64,000 nucleotides of DNA from Hawksworthiomyces lignivorus (taxonomy: Eukaryota; Ascomycota; Sordariomycetes; Ophiostomatales; Ophiostomataceae). A model generated the notes under the pieces. The model had not been told where the DNA came from, made no database searches, and worked only from the letters and a program-made list of their open reading frames with translations. The stretch's first letter is position 1; every line of letters starts with the position of its first letter. This document shows positions 32,450 through 44,500 of this stretch, in pieces. The translations under genes and the position numbers were made by a program. The stretch lies in NCBI GenBank assembly GCA_002917075.1, contig NTMA01000045.1:233028-297027 (forward strand). The letters are read 5' to 3'.

Positions 32450-34653
32450 CTAGTCCAGCGCCTCGCCGCTGAGGATGGTCTGCAGGATTTCGGCCCCCGC
32501 GCCCTCCAGCGCCTGCTGCAGCTCCTTCTCGCCCACGCAGCTGGCCACCCGCCGCTCGTCGCCTGCCACGGCGCCGCCTGCTGCGTCGCCCGGCTGCCGC
32601 CCGCGGCGACCACCACCGCTGCCAGGCGCCGTCTGCAGCGCGGCAAACGACCCCGTGCGGCCGTCGACGGCGGTCACCAGCGACAGCGTCTCGAGGCTGC
32701 CGACGACCTCGCGGAACTCGGAGCTCGACAGCGGGTGCAGCACGGCGTCGCGCTTGCACATCTGCGCGTAGCGGTCGAACAGCATCTTGACGGTGGGCGC
32801 TGCCGTTGCGCCGGCGCGCAGCGACGACGACGACGACGACGACGACGAGGGCGTTCGAGGCGATGCCTTGACCAGCTTCTTGGCGCCAGTCAGCGACAGC
32901 GAGGACAAGGAAGAAGCCTGGCTGGCCTTGAGGGCCTGCGCCGCGTGCATCTCGCGGTTCCACTTCTCGTAGGCCACGAGCGCGCAGAGCGCCGCCTTCT
33001 GCTGCAAGTTCAGGCCGCGCAGGCGCTGTTGAGCGCCGTGGCCAAAGGCCGCCGACGTTACCCGGTTCAGGTGGCCGATTGACACCCGCGGCGCCGACTC
33101 GATCGTCAGGTTCTGCGCCGCCCACGTCGACCAAGAAGCCGAGGAGGACTTGCTGGTGGGCGAAGTCGTTGCTAGATTCATGTTCTCGGCCAGCGGCTGC
33201 CGCTTCTTGGTTGGTGTCGCAGTGAGAGGCGAGTCGGACGCCGCAGCCGCCGCCTCGCGCGCCTCGTTCATAAACTTGTCCCGGGCCTCCGCCTCGACCA
33301 GGTCCAGCGCGCGCCGCAGGATCTCAAACGCCTTGCGCAGGTCGCCCGTCTGGCTGGCCACTTTGCGCGAGCACAGCTCGACGGCCGCCGGGTGGAAGAA
33401 GGGCAGAAAGTCTGGCGTCGCGGCGGCTCCTGCGGTGGTGGTCGACGGCGGCGGCAGCACGCTCTTCAGCCGTGTCGTGATGATCGTCTTGATCTGCGCC
33501 GCTGTGTAGGGCAGGAAAGGCAGCAGCTCAGGCTGCAGGTTGCGCGACTTGAGCCGCGGCAGAAACCGGTCCGTCAGGTCCAGGGCGTTGGCGATGCCCA
33601 CCAGCACCAGGCGCGACGTAGCGAGCATCGACCACTCGATCACGCGGTACAGGCTCTCCAGGTCGAGCGTCAGGATGTGGTCGATCTCGTCGAGCACCAC
33701 GAGGTAGGTGGTCGTATTCCTGCCGTCTGCTGCCGCCGCCGCCGTCTTCCTCGGTCTGCCCGGCGCCTTCTTCGGCACAAACAGCGCCTGCAGCGCACCG
33801 AGAGCATCTGATTCTGTCGCGAATACGTCCATCATGGCTTCGTCGTCGTCGTTGCCCGCCAGCTGCCGCAGGAGCGTGCTGTACAGGTCGCTCGACGAGC
33901 GGATGCTCATGCAGTTGATGTAGGCCTTGCGCACGCTGCCGCCCTGTGGTGGCACAGCGCACACCGCCTCGGTCATTTCGTTAACCATGGCGCTCTTGCC
34001 CGTGCCCGGCGGTCCGCTGACGTAGAGGCAGCCAGAGCCGCTCTTCTTCGTTGCACTGCCGCTGCAGTTGCTGTGCAGAAAGTCCCGCAGCCGCCCGCGC
34101 TCTTCGTCGCGGCCCACAAGCGCTCCTGCCATCCCGCCCGCGCTCCGAGCGAATAGCTGCCGCGCCTTGTGGTAGACGGTCTGGCAGCCTGAGGGCGTGC
34201 GGGGCGTCATAGGCGTGGCAGCTTCGCGTCCGACCAGTCCGTGTGGAGTTGAGCGCCGAGACAGCTTGCCAACGGACATGACACGAAAGCGTGGCGTAGA
34301 TGGCGTGACGGGCGTGGCTGGTGTGGTTGGTCGTGCACCAACTGCCACTCTGCCATTGGAAGTAGGAGTAAATGCATGGCGGATTCGGGGCGTCGACGGC
34401 GTGAGCGGCACTGCTGCCGTCGAAGCCTTGCTTGGTGATGACTTGACCGGCGATGACAAGACGCTGCTTCTCCGTCTTGACGCGGGTGTCTTTATGCTGC
34501 TTGCAGAAATGTCGGCAGCCAAGGCGTCCTCAAAGGTAACGCTCTCGGGATCCTGGTTCTCGTCGTTGATCACGAAGCTGCGTGTCTGCCGTCTTGTACG
34601 CTTCAAGGGGAGATCTGACTCTGTAAAAGGGAGAGTGAATTGTCAATGAGTGC

Positions 34654-34703
<50 letters not shown>

Positions 34704-34781
34704 CAAAGCACTGTTCAGGATATCGTTCTTACCTTCATCCTCAGAGACCCGACTCCGCTTGCCCAACGTAGAGACCGCCAT
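32450..34781 (-). CDS. cdc6: Cdc6/Cdc18 pre-replicative complex ATPase
   Basis: Exons 34781..34733 and 34620..32450 (minus) encode 739 aa. After a Ser/Thr/Pro-rich N-terminus with many SP/TP sites (likely CDK targets), the AAA+ module shows LVGRDEERGRLRDFL, Walker A SGPPGTGKSAM, Walker B VVLDEIDHILT, sensor 1 LVGIANALDLTDRFLPRL and the lid helices (KAFEILRRALDLVE). A C-terminal winged helix follows (KMLFDRYAQMCKR to LETLSLV). This order and wording fit Cdc6/Cdc18, which loads the MCM helicase onto origins with ORC and Cdt1. Orc1 is less likely because no BAH domain is present. The short first exon (MAVSTLGKRSRVSEDE) joins ESDLPLKRTRRQTRSF in phase, giving a basic nuclear signal. The single intron carries a (CT)23 repeat on the sense strand. 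Confidence 0.92.
34657..34702 (-). repeat. (CT)23 microsatellite inside the cdc6 intron
   Basis: A 46-nt AG repeat on the plus strand, read as (CT)23 on the cdc6 sense strand. It makes up 40 percent of the 112-nt intron (34621..34732). Confidence 0.95.
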
Positions 34782-35965
34782 AGTTTCTAGCAAATTGGCA
34801 AAGAAGGAAAGAGGGATTGATGCGGATGCGAGTAATTTGGCAAAGTAATGAGGAAAGAAGAAAGAAGCAATTACTATGACAAAGACAGAAGGAGTCACAG
34901 AGAATTAGCAAATATGAAGAAGGAAAGAGAGAAATGTGGAAAGTGAGGAGAAGAAGTCGACAAGCAAGAATGAAGAAAGAAAGAGCCAACGAGGGATGCT
35001 GGTGCTTAAAGGGAGGTACAAGGATTAAAGGGACTGTGCACGCCAAATGAGAAGAACCACTTTACGCGCGCGACTGCCGGTCGCGACTTTTGGCCCTGCA
35101 AAAGACGCGCCGCAGCGCGTTGGCGTTGCGTGGATCGTAGTTGCGTGTAGCGCACAGACCACAGTCGTACTTACTGTACCACTCGCGCCGCTAATACGAG
35201 TTCCAGCACAATCGCTGCTGCCCTGCCACCACCGCCACAACTTCCTACAAATTCAGTGGCTTCTTGTCCCAGCTTCTTTCGTCATAGCCTCCCCTCCCAT
35301 TTTTCACGTGCCTCCAGCTGAGCTAGCTGGGCACCGCTTTCGACCGGCTTTGGCCTCTCCAATCTTCTCATGGAGATCGCCCAACTCCGAATCTCTGATC
35401 CCCTCTCAATGCGGCCTATTCGCACCGTACTGGTATCCAGAGCCTAACTCATCTGAACCCTATTCGCACTCATCGCCCCCCTCATTCTTCCCAATCTCCA
35501 CATATAGCATTCCTCTGCCAATTGTACAACAAAGACGTCGTAGCCCCATAAGAAGAGGCGAATTGGCGGCTCGCTGTGCGGAGACGATATATAACTACAG
35601 ACTACCCGTAAGATAGATTCATCTGAGATGATAAATCACGAGGCGTCAAAACACAATGGCTCATCAGATATAACTTGATAAGGACGTCTTCTCTTGGGCT
35701 AGCTTTCGTTGAGCTGTTTTCGTGATTTGTTGAACATCGTTCTCATTCCTTATCTCTTGACTCGCTTCATCTATTTCTTTTCCCTTCCGGGTTTTATTTA
35801 TTTATTTATTTTCAATATCTTTTGCCCTGTAGAGAAACATGTTCTCCATTTCTGCCGATCCTCTGATGCGCTGAATATAGCACTTCTCGTCTCTGGCAGT
35901 TTTAGGACGAGACCAGTTGTCGATTTGGACGTCCTATCTGGTTATCTCGGGGCCGTTGGGTCACA
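34782..35965. other. Divergent promoter region cdc6 / molybdenum cofactor sulfurase
   Basis: A 1.2 kb interval. The cdc6 side (34800-35040) is purine-rich on the plus strand, so the cdc6 leader is pyrimidine-rich. A GC-rich island at 35055-35135 contains three ACGCG cores (separate entry). The sulfurase side is AT-richer. The open frame 35047..35616 (+) has no family match or codon bias. Confidence 0.45.
35064..35120. promoter_or_regulatory. Cluster of three ACGCG (MCB-like) cores upstream of cdc6
   Basis: ACGCG occurs at 35064..35068 and 35105..35109, and as CGCGT at 35116..35120, 283-339 nt upstream of the cdc6 start codon. MBF/DSC1 complexes of ascomycete yeasts bind ACGCG-based MCB elements and drive G1/S expression of cdc18/CDC6. 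The local GC content raises the chance level. Confidence 0.45.
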
Positions 35966-38900
35966 ATGACGGCCCTTGAAAATGGCAGCAACGGCAGCTT
36001 ATCGGGATACAATGCCTCCGTTGAGGTCTTCAGAGACCAGGAGTTCCCGATGCTCAAGGGTAAGTGCTTATAATTTACGTGACAGGTGCCAATGTATGTG
36101 TACATATATGTGCATCTATATGTGTATCTATTTGTGCAGTTGTGTGCTGTGGCTTGTGTTTTCCTTGGACGCTTTTAACACGGCCGAATCGCATTCCAGA
36201 TAATATCTACCTTGACCATGCCGGCACCACCTTGTATAGCCGGTCTTTGATCGACCGTTTCGCGGCCGACATGATGGCCAACCTCATGGGCAACCCGCAC
36301 GCCGGCTCAGCGTCATCCCAGGCCGCCACCCAGATGATCGAGGACGTGCGCCTGCGCGCCCTGCAGTTCTTCCGCGCCGACCCAGCCGAGTTCGACCTGG
36401 TCTTCGTCGCCAACGCTACCGCTGGCGCTAAGATGGTCGCCGAGGCATTCCGTGCGCTGCCTGGCGGCGGATTCAACTATGCCTATCACCAGGCCTGTCA
36501 CACCAGCCTTGTCGGCGTCCGCGAGGAGGCCCGCAGCGCCGTCTGTCTCACCTCGGACGATGTGGAGCGCTGGATCTCGCGAGTCGATGGCCGCATAGAG
36601 GGCCTAGACGCTAGTGCAGAAGCCAAAGCCAAAGCCGAAGCCGGGACAAATCCGCAACACTGCGCGGATACGCTTTTCGCCTACCCGGCCCAGTCAAATA
36701 TGGACGGCCGGCGCTTTCCGCTATCATGGGCCGACCGACTGCGAACGAGTGCCGCTGCTGCAACCGCCTCCGGCAGCAATCGCCGTGTGTGGACGCTGCT
36801 CGACGCTGCCGCCTTTGCCTCTACGGCCCCTCTTGACCTGAGCGATGCCGCTGCAGCGCCCGACTTTGTTGTCCTAAGCTTTTACAAGATCTTTGGTTTC
36901 CCAGACCTGGGCGCCCTTCTCGTCCGCCGTCCCGCCGAGCCGCTCTTCGACGCCCGCCGCTACTTCGGCGGTGGCACCGTCGACATGGTCGTGTGCGCGC
37001 CCCGTGAGCAGTGGCACGCAACCAAGCAGGGGCAAGCGCTGCACGACCGCCTCGAAGATGGCACCCTGCCTGTGCATAGTATCGCAGCCCTCGGCGCCGC
37101 CCTGGATTCGCACGCCGCGATGTTTGGGTCCATGCCGCGTGTTGCCGCCCACGTCGGTTGCTTGGCCCGCCGCCTCTACACCGGCCTGGATGCCCTCCGC
37201 CACCGCAACGGAGCTCCGGTCTGCCGTATCTACTCCCCTCCACCACTATCACTATCCTCGCCGTCCTGCGCTTCACACAATGCCACACCAAACCCTGGCC
37301 CCGGCCCCATCCTCGCGTTTAACCTGTGCAACGCGCTGGGCGCCTGGGTCAGCCTAACCGAGTTCGAGAAGCTCGCCGCGCTGAAGAAGTTCCACATCCG
37401 CACCGGCGGCGTCTGCAACCCTGGCGGCATCGCCGCCGCTCTGGACCTGCAGCCCTGGGAGATGCGCCAGAACTTCTCCGCCGGCCTGCGCTGCGGCTCC
37501 GACGACGCCAGCGAAGACATCGTGTCAGGCAAGCCCACAGGCGTGATCCGCGTCAGCCTCGGCGCCATGAGCACCGTAGCCGACGTCGACAGCTTCCTAG
37601 CTTTTGTGACCGAGTTCTACCGCGACGACCGCATCGAACCCACACTCGATATTGCCACCGTGATACCTTCTCCTTCTTCTTCCCCTTCTCCCGTTGCCAA
37701 CAGCAGCAGCAGCCGCCTCTTCGTAGCAGGCATCAGCATCTACCCCATCAAGAGCTGTGGCGCCTTCTCCGTGCCGCCGGGCACGCCCTGGGAGGTCCGC
37801 CCGGAGGGCCTCGCCTGGGATCGCGAGTGGTGCCTGCTGCACCGGGGCACGCGCCGCGCCCTGAGCCAGAAGCAGTACCCACAGATGGCACTACTGCGGC
37901 CCGTCCTAGACTTCGACGCGGGCGTCCTGCGCGTGTCGTTCGCCGGCTCTAGCGGCGGCGGTGGCGGCGCGGCAGGCGATGAGATCACCTTGCCGCTCTC
38001 CGAAAATCCAGCCATGTTCCGGGCTGGCGTGGCAACAGCGCTCGAAGCGGCCGCTGCGACCGTCGTACCGCCGCGGTCGCGCACTCTGCGCGTCTGCGGC
38101 GAAGAGGTCGCCGCCCAGGTCTACACGGCCGCCGCCGTCAACGATTTCTTCTCGCGCGCGCTCGGCGTGCCCTGCCTGCTGGCGCGCTTCCCGCCGGGCG
38201 GCCACGGCCCCAGCGTCCGCCACGCCAAGGCTCACCTGCAGAAGCACCAGACGCGGGCGCGGGCGCGGGCGCGGGCGCTCGCAGGACGTGCAAGCGGATC
38301 CGGAACTAGGATTGGCGCCGGCGGTGGCGGCTCTGCACTCGCCCCGCCGTCGCCGCCAGATTCCGATTCTGAACACGCTGGAGCCAACACCGCCGATGGC
38401 GACGGCGACGGCCATCCGAGCGACACCAGCGACGAAGACGCCGCCCAGAAGCGGCACATCCTGTTGTCGAACGAGAGCCCCGTCTTGGCGATCCACATGG
38501 CCAGCGTGCGGGCCCTCAACGAGGCGATCCGCCAGAGGCGCCAGCAGAGCCGTGCGGACGGCGCAGGCGACGTCGTCGACAGAGACGCCAACAACAGCAT
38601 CAGCGACAGCACGCCGATAGCGGCGGCTGTCTTTCGGGCCAACATTGTGCTCGACTCCAAACCGGGCGGTCAGGGCGCAGAAGACGCGGAGCCGTTCGCC
38701 GCGGCCTACGAGGAGGACGGCTGGGCGCGCCTGCGCATCGGACAGCAGCCGTTCAAGATGCTCGGCGCCTGCCGCCGCTGCCACATGGTCTGCATCAACC
38801 AGGAGACCGGCGCCAAGAGCGACGAGCCCTTTGTGACGCTGGCCAAGACGCGCCGCTTCGACGGCAAGGTCTTCTTCGGCACGCACATGGCGCACGACCC

Positions 38901-39006
38901 GGAGCGGGCCAGGAGGAGCAGCGAGGCGCCGCCCTCGTCGTCGGCGACAACGCCCCAGCGGCAGTTTCCCACGATCATGGTCGGCGATCCTGTCGAGGCA
39001 GAATAG
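35966..39006 (+). CDS. hxB: Molybdenum cofactor sulfurase (MOCOS)
   Basis: Exons 35966..36059 and 36200..39006 encode 966 aa. The N-terminal half is a NifS-like class V aminotransferase domain: DNIYLDHAGTTLYS at the exon joint, NPHAGSASS, and FVVLSFYKIFGFPDLGALLV with the pyridoxal phosphate lysine at about K261. The catalytic cysteine in RTGGVCNPGG is at about C437. The C-terminal third is a MOSC N-terminal barrel plus MOSC domain (ISIYPIKSCGAFSV to MLGACRRCHMVCINQETG). The enzyme moves sulfur from cysteine onto the molybdenum cofactor, activating xanthine dehydrogenase and aldehyde oxidases. It is cytosolic and known as HxB in Aspergillus. The MOSC part carries a low-complexity insert of about 75 residues (nt 38235..38455) rich in Arg-Ala, Gly and Asp. 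Chain length exceeds the usual 830-890 by that amount. Confidence 0.95.
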
Positions 39007-39506
39007 CCCGGACCGAAACTCATATGCAAGGAGGTAGCAATGTGATAAGTTATACAGTTTAAAATAAATAAAAATTCAGAAATGTAACAACAAAGAGACA
39101 AAAAGGAAGATGATACAAAGAAAACTTGTAATTTTGCTCGCAAGCGTACAACGCTATGCAAGAGCCCCCTTGGTCAGACTGGCGTAACCTGCTGTTGGAC
39201 AGCCAGCCCTTTACCTTCATTTATATTTTGGTCCTTTCTCTGTCTTTTTTCCATCTTATTTCAATTCATCTTGCATTTTCTAAATCTAAGTCATAGTTTG
39301 AGACAGCATTTTTGCCTGTCTTTATTTTCTAGATATTTTTTTCTTTTTCCTTCGGCTTGGCGCCTCTTTCCGCCAATAAGAGCAACCTGCATCTTAACGT
39401 GTGTAAGATTTGTTGATGTCCCCTTTTTTCTCTCCCCCCAGCACCACTTGCTCACTTTCTTGTTTTTTTTTTCCTCCCAGTTTAGCCAACGCACAAAAGA
39501 GACGCC
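39007..39506. other. Intergenic spacer
   Basis: 500 nt between the sulfurase and the wax-synthase-domain gene, both on the plus strand. The second half is T/C-rich, like other leaders in this window. No gene is seen. Confidence 0.4.
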
Positions 39507-41403
39507 ATGGAGGAGCCCCTCCCGCCGCCTCTCACGCTGGCCGACTACCAGCGCGGCCGCCTGCGCGCTGCCTTCCGCGCCGCCGTCGCCCGCGGCGAGG
39601 CCCGTCCCCTTCTGCTGCCGTGGTGCCTGGTGCCGTCCATCATGCTGCCCGCCGCGTACCTGGCCGTCGCAGGCAAGTACGCGGCACTGCGCCGGCTGCG
39701 GGTGCCGCTGGCCGTGGCCATTGCCGCCTACAATTTCCATGTCGTGGTGGCGGGTGCGGCACGGGGAGCGGCGGCGACCCTGCCCACGTCCAGCCTCAAC
39801 TTCGCCTCGAGCTACGGCGCCGGCCTGGTCGCCGCCTGGGGCACGCTGTGGATGCTGGTGGTCCTGGTATGGATGGACGACCCGTGGGCAGGCGAGCGGG
39901 TGCAGCGCCGGCCGCGAAAGGCGGACCGGCCCTATGGCGATGCGACGGAAGGCCAAGATCAGTCCGGTGACCAGGCCATTGGCCAAGCTGCAGACGGCCC
40001 TGTCGATGCCAGCGTCGCATGTAGCTTGCGGCAGGGGCTGGAATACTACTGGCAGTCGTTCCCTGCGGACGCACCCTTGCTCACCCGCTTGGACTGGGCC
40101 ATCGACCTCTGTCTGGCCTGGCGTGGTTCTGGTACGAATTGTCCCTTTACTGCACCGCCTCTCTTTTTGTCTTTGTTCTCTCCGTTTGTAATACTATCTA
40201 GCTCTATTTATTTTTTTGCTGCCTCTCTGACCGACTTCCCGCACAGGCTGGAGCTGGTGCCGGACGCCCATTCCACGCTTCGCCCCGCCGGCGGCGCCGC
40301 ACACGGGCGAGCTCGTGCGCCTCGACAGCATGCCGCTGGCCACGGCGGCCGGCTTCCGCCGCAGCCGCACGCACGCCGCCTTCTTCCGCGCGCGCCTGGC
40401 CGTCTGCGCCGTCAGCTACCTGGCGCTCGACGCCTGTGCCTTCCTCATGACGCAGGACCCGCACTTTGTCGTGGGCCCGCCGCCGGACCCCGCCCGGCCC
40501 TGGTCCGCCCAGGCCGATCAGTTCCCGGGCGGCCTCCCGCCGCAGCCGCTCCGCGGCCAGCTGCTGGCCGCCTCGCCACCCTATCTGGCGCGCCTGTACC
40601 GCTACCCCGCGCTCCTGGCCGCCTACCACAGCGCGCTCGGCTTCGCCGGCATCCTGGCCGCCCTCGGCCTCGCCTTCTCTGCCGAGCAGGCGCTGCGCGT
40701 GCTGTGGGGCCAGCTCGTCCCGCCGTCCGCCCGGTCGCCGTCCGCCGTCACCGAGCTCTGGCACTACGCCTCCGTCTTTGGCAGCCCCGCCCAGGTCGCC
40801 GACTACGGCCTCGCCGGCTTCTGGGGCGGCTGGTGGCACCAGACGTTCCGCGGCGCCTTTGTGGCACCCGCCGCCTGGCTGGCGCGGCGCGGCGTCCTGC
40901 CGCCGCTGGCCGATAGAAAGAGCACCAGTGCTGCCCCCATCTCTGCTCAGGCCGCGGTCGTCCTTCTCATCGCGTTTGGCCAGTCCGCGCTGCTGCACGC
41001 CGCCGGCAGCGCTACCAGCCTGCCGCCGCACGCGCTCTGGTGGAACCCGCCGCTCTTCTTCCTTCTGTCGGCCGTGGGCATTACCCTGGAGATGGCCCTG
41101 CGCCCACTCGTCCGTGCCGCCACCGGCGACCGTCCCCTGCTGGCCCGCGCCGCCAACATCGCCTTTGCCGCTGCTTGGCTCCACGCCACGCAGTGGTTAT
41201 TCCTCGACGACATTGCCCGCAGCGGCATCTGGCTGTTTGAGCCCGTGCCCTTCTCTGTCGTACGCTGGCTGCTGTTTCCTGGCCCCGTCATCAGCCCCAC
41301 CGGCAGCAGTCGCGCTGGCCACGCCGCTTGGCGCTGGTACCGTGACGACCTTCCATACTGGCACATCGGCGCCCATTGGTGGGAGAGTGGACTGGCAATA
41401 TAG
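39507..41403 (+). CDS. Wax-synthase-domain membrane O-acyltransferase
   Basis: Exons 39507..40131 and 40247..41403 encode 593 aa; the split Gly codon yields RGSGWSWCRTPIPRF at the joint. The protein has several hydrophobic segments. The wax synthase/MBOAT_2 signature is present: ELWHYASVFGSPAQVADYGLAGFWGGWWHQTFR, then a conserved His in LLIAFGQSALLHAAGS about 80 residues further on. Proteins of this fungal family often acetylate or acylate secondary metabolites or lipids in the ER membrane, but no biosynthetic core gene lies nearby, so the substrate cannot be given. Two Trp-rich ends (ALWWNPP, GAHWWESG) flank the last helices. It ends 166 nt from the telomerase gene, which is transcribed toward it. 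Confidence 0.85.
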
Positions 41404-41569
41404 CAGTCACAGAGAACCAAAAAAAAAAAAAAAACAATCAAGTATAGACTTCATTTATATTATACACTTCCCCTTGGATATTCATAAAAGCATTGGGTAT
41501 TTCTATTAGACATATATAGACTACATTAATTGCACACAAACCTATGTTGATACATATTTCTATGAAATC

Positions 41570-44500
41570 TCAACTCACAAACTCCTTTGGGAGCCTAAGT
41601 GCCTGTTTTTCCTGTAGCTGCTGGATGGCGTCTCGCAGCCACGCTAGAACCTCAGCATAACCGCTCTGCTTCTTCCGCAGCACGTCCTTGAAGGCGTGGA
41701 ACATTATCCTGCAGACTCAGTTAGCAAATCGTTCTCGAGAGGCAAACTTTTCGGGCAGATACTTACCAGGTCATCTGTGACTTGGACACCGCAAATTCAT
41801 ATCCCTGCCATTTCTGTGCGCGACCCTTACTGTTGAGAATAGAAAATGCCAGATCACCAAGCTCCGCAATGGTACCTATACACGTTAGAAAGTGCAAGTC
41901 AACCTGGAGAAAAAGGCAGCTCAATACATACTAATCGTCAACTGAGCACGCGGCCGCTTGTCTCTCGGCAGACACCGCGCATACGCCCACATCTTGGTGG
42001 CTGTTTCTACGAAGGCGCTATGGAGGTTGCGCAGTGTCGTCCGGAGCGAGTTGTGAGAAGTATCGAAGAACATACAGTGCGATTGAATCTTGAAGAAATC
42101 TGCAATCGTCAGTATAAGGCGCTGTTGGTCGAGAGATACTTGCAAGAGGAGAAATTACATACTAAATACTTTTCTCTTGAAATGGTAGCCTGGAGAACGT
42201 GCATGCTCCACCGTGAGCGTATTGAATACAACTGTATCTGTTAGATTTTGTAATGGGAAAATCAGACATGGACATAAGCAGAAAATATACTTTGGCTCTT
42301 GGACTCGCGGTCCCTGGTAAGGTCCAAAGTGGAACAGTGGATGTAGGTGCCACAGTAGGGAAATGGCGCGCCTAGTGGAACTCTTGCCACAGCCTTGCCG
42401 TCGGTGCGTAGATCGAAGTTCACTAAGCTCTTGTCTGGATTCACGGATACGCCATATTTGGGATGCCCCTGGTGCATCACCTCGACAAAGCGCGCAGCTT
42501 TGGCCTGGTTGGTCGTGATGAGCAAAAAGTCATCTATCAGCCGAAGAAGGAGGTAGTCCTTTGTAGGGGGGATATAGGCGCTTGTGGCTACAACAGCACC
42601 AGAAGTAGTATCGCGGCGCACGTCATTGTCGTCGTCTCGCAAAAACGCAAGCTCTTTCTCTTCCAAATCTGCGTAGAAATAGTTGCACAACGCCGAGGAC
42701 AGCACTGATCCCTGCGGTATGCCGTTCCGTTGGCGGTAAAATTTTTTGCCCACCTTGACTAGATTCTGTAGAATGTGCGAGGCGGCTAGGGCTACGAGTG
42801 ATTCGGCATCGCGTGTCCTGCGAAACGCGGTGTCGACGAATACCGTATCTTTTCGATGCGAGGCAAACGTGCTCTCGACGGAATCGTGGAACCCAGACTG
42901 GTCTCCGTATCCTTTGGCAACCGAACGCCACGACCGCAGTGGTAAACGGCTGCTGCTTGGAGTCGGTTTGCTGCTGTTATCACCTTTGCTACCGTGGAAT
43001 TCTCTCTCCGGTGCCGCGATCTCAACATATTTATCAATGTAATACGACGAATGTGAGGGTAACGTGCCCAGCAGTTTGACCATGGCTTCCTGTGGAATGG
43101 TGTCGAAGGCTGACTTGACGTCTACTTTGGCAAAATAAAACGTATGAGGCTGCTGCGGTTCCCTTGCATTTATTTGCCGCTTGAATTCCTTGAGACGCAT
43201 ATATATACCGCGTGTTGAAAGCATAGAAGCACCAAGACGTTCGGGGTGTTGTTTCTGGCTGCTGTTAGACAACTGACAAAGATTCTCAAACCCCTCTAGA
43301 AAATAAGCCGTGGCGGATCTTTCTTACCATTTCGAGATTGAGCATAGACGCGACGGGCGCGAGGACCATGTTGGCGCTGCTTGCCAGTCGCGTATCGCCA
43401 TGCTTAGGAGCGCGGCGGCGGAGATTCATAATCGGACGCAGCGAGTTCTGTTTCGGTAGCAGCCGTATCTGGCCGTAGCTCAGCTCTCTTGCCTCGAGAG
43501 TTTTGAGTGCATCGCTCTGCTTGACCTCCTCAAACATGGTGGCTTTCAGCGACGCCACCGCCGGTTCTACAAGGCGTCGCCAGACATCGTGCCGGAAGAA
43601 GAAAATTCGATTGCGGTGTATATTGGATTCTGTAACATAAAAGTTGCTGCGAATAAGAGGAATCAAGAAAGAATCAAATAGGTAGTAGAGAAATTCGGTG
43701 AGTATTTCTCTCCGTTTTTGCAAATCGGTCTGGCTCAGCTTGTGATCTTTGAACCCGGGGAGTGCCAACCACGCAACGTCTGCAATCTGTATCAGGTCAA
43801 AAAAGGTCAGTGTCTCGCTATGATAAAAGGAGGATAAACTATAAATTCCACAAGGAGGGCCCTTCGTACTTTGAATTCTTGGATTAATCCGTGTAGGCTT
43901 ATGGTTTCGAAACGCCGCAGACGTATAAATGCGTCTACTTTTCTTAAAAAAACGTCTTTGTTGTGAACTTGGACATCTCCTGAACCCCAAAAATCATTCG
44001 GAATGACCTTCTTGAAGACAGCCTGGCAAAAAGCAGAGACCTGGGACACAGGAGTGGCAAGATGTACAACGGGATGCGCTTCAGACACGCCTTTCCCAAC
44101 GTCCTGACGAATAGTTAGATGGTATCGAAGATGAGATATGTTAGAATCCCAAGAACAACGCACCGGGCAGTAATGCTGCAAGAGCTCAAAATAAGAACAT
44201 CGGCAATGAAGAATGCGCAACTTTTCGGCGAGTCTGGTAGGCAGGCCTCGCAGCCTCTTGGGGACGGAAACTTTGAAGCTAGAGGCATGCTTGTCTCCGT
44301 TTCTGAATTTGTCGGTAATCTCTTCTTCTCGAAGTGTATAGTCTTGAAACTTCTGCGCTGTCCTGAAGCGATCTACAACTGATGTGAAAACATTGTGGAG
44401 GCCGAACTGCCTTGGAAAGATGTACATCATGACACGAATTGTGTTGTCCTTGTTCAAGGAAGCAAGGTCTTGTCCTTCGGCTATCTTCTTTGGGGCCTCG

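Noticed and set aside
35047..35616. 189-codon plus-strand open frame in the cdc6-sulfurase promoter
   Set aside because: No codon bias, no domain, covers a regulatory-looking GC island.
35966..41403. Secondary-metabolite cluster suggested by the wax-synthase-domain acyltransferase
   Set aside because: No polyketide, peptide or terpene synthase, P450 or pathway regulator is nearby; the neighbours are housekeeping genes.
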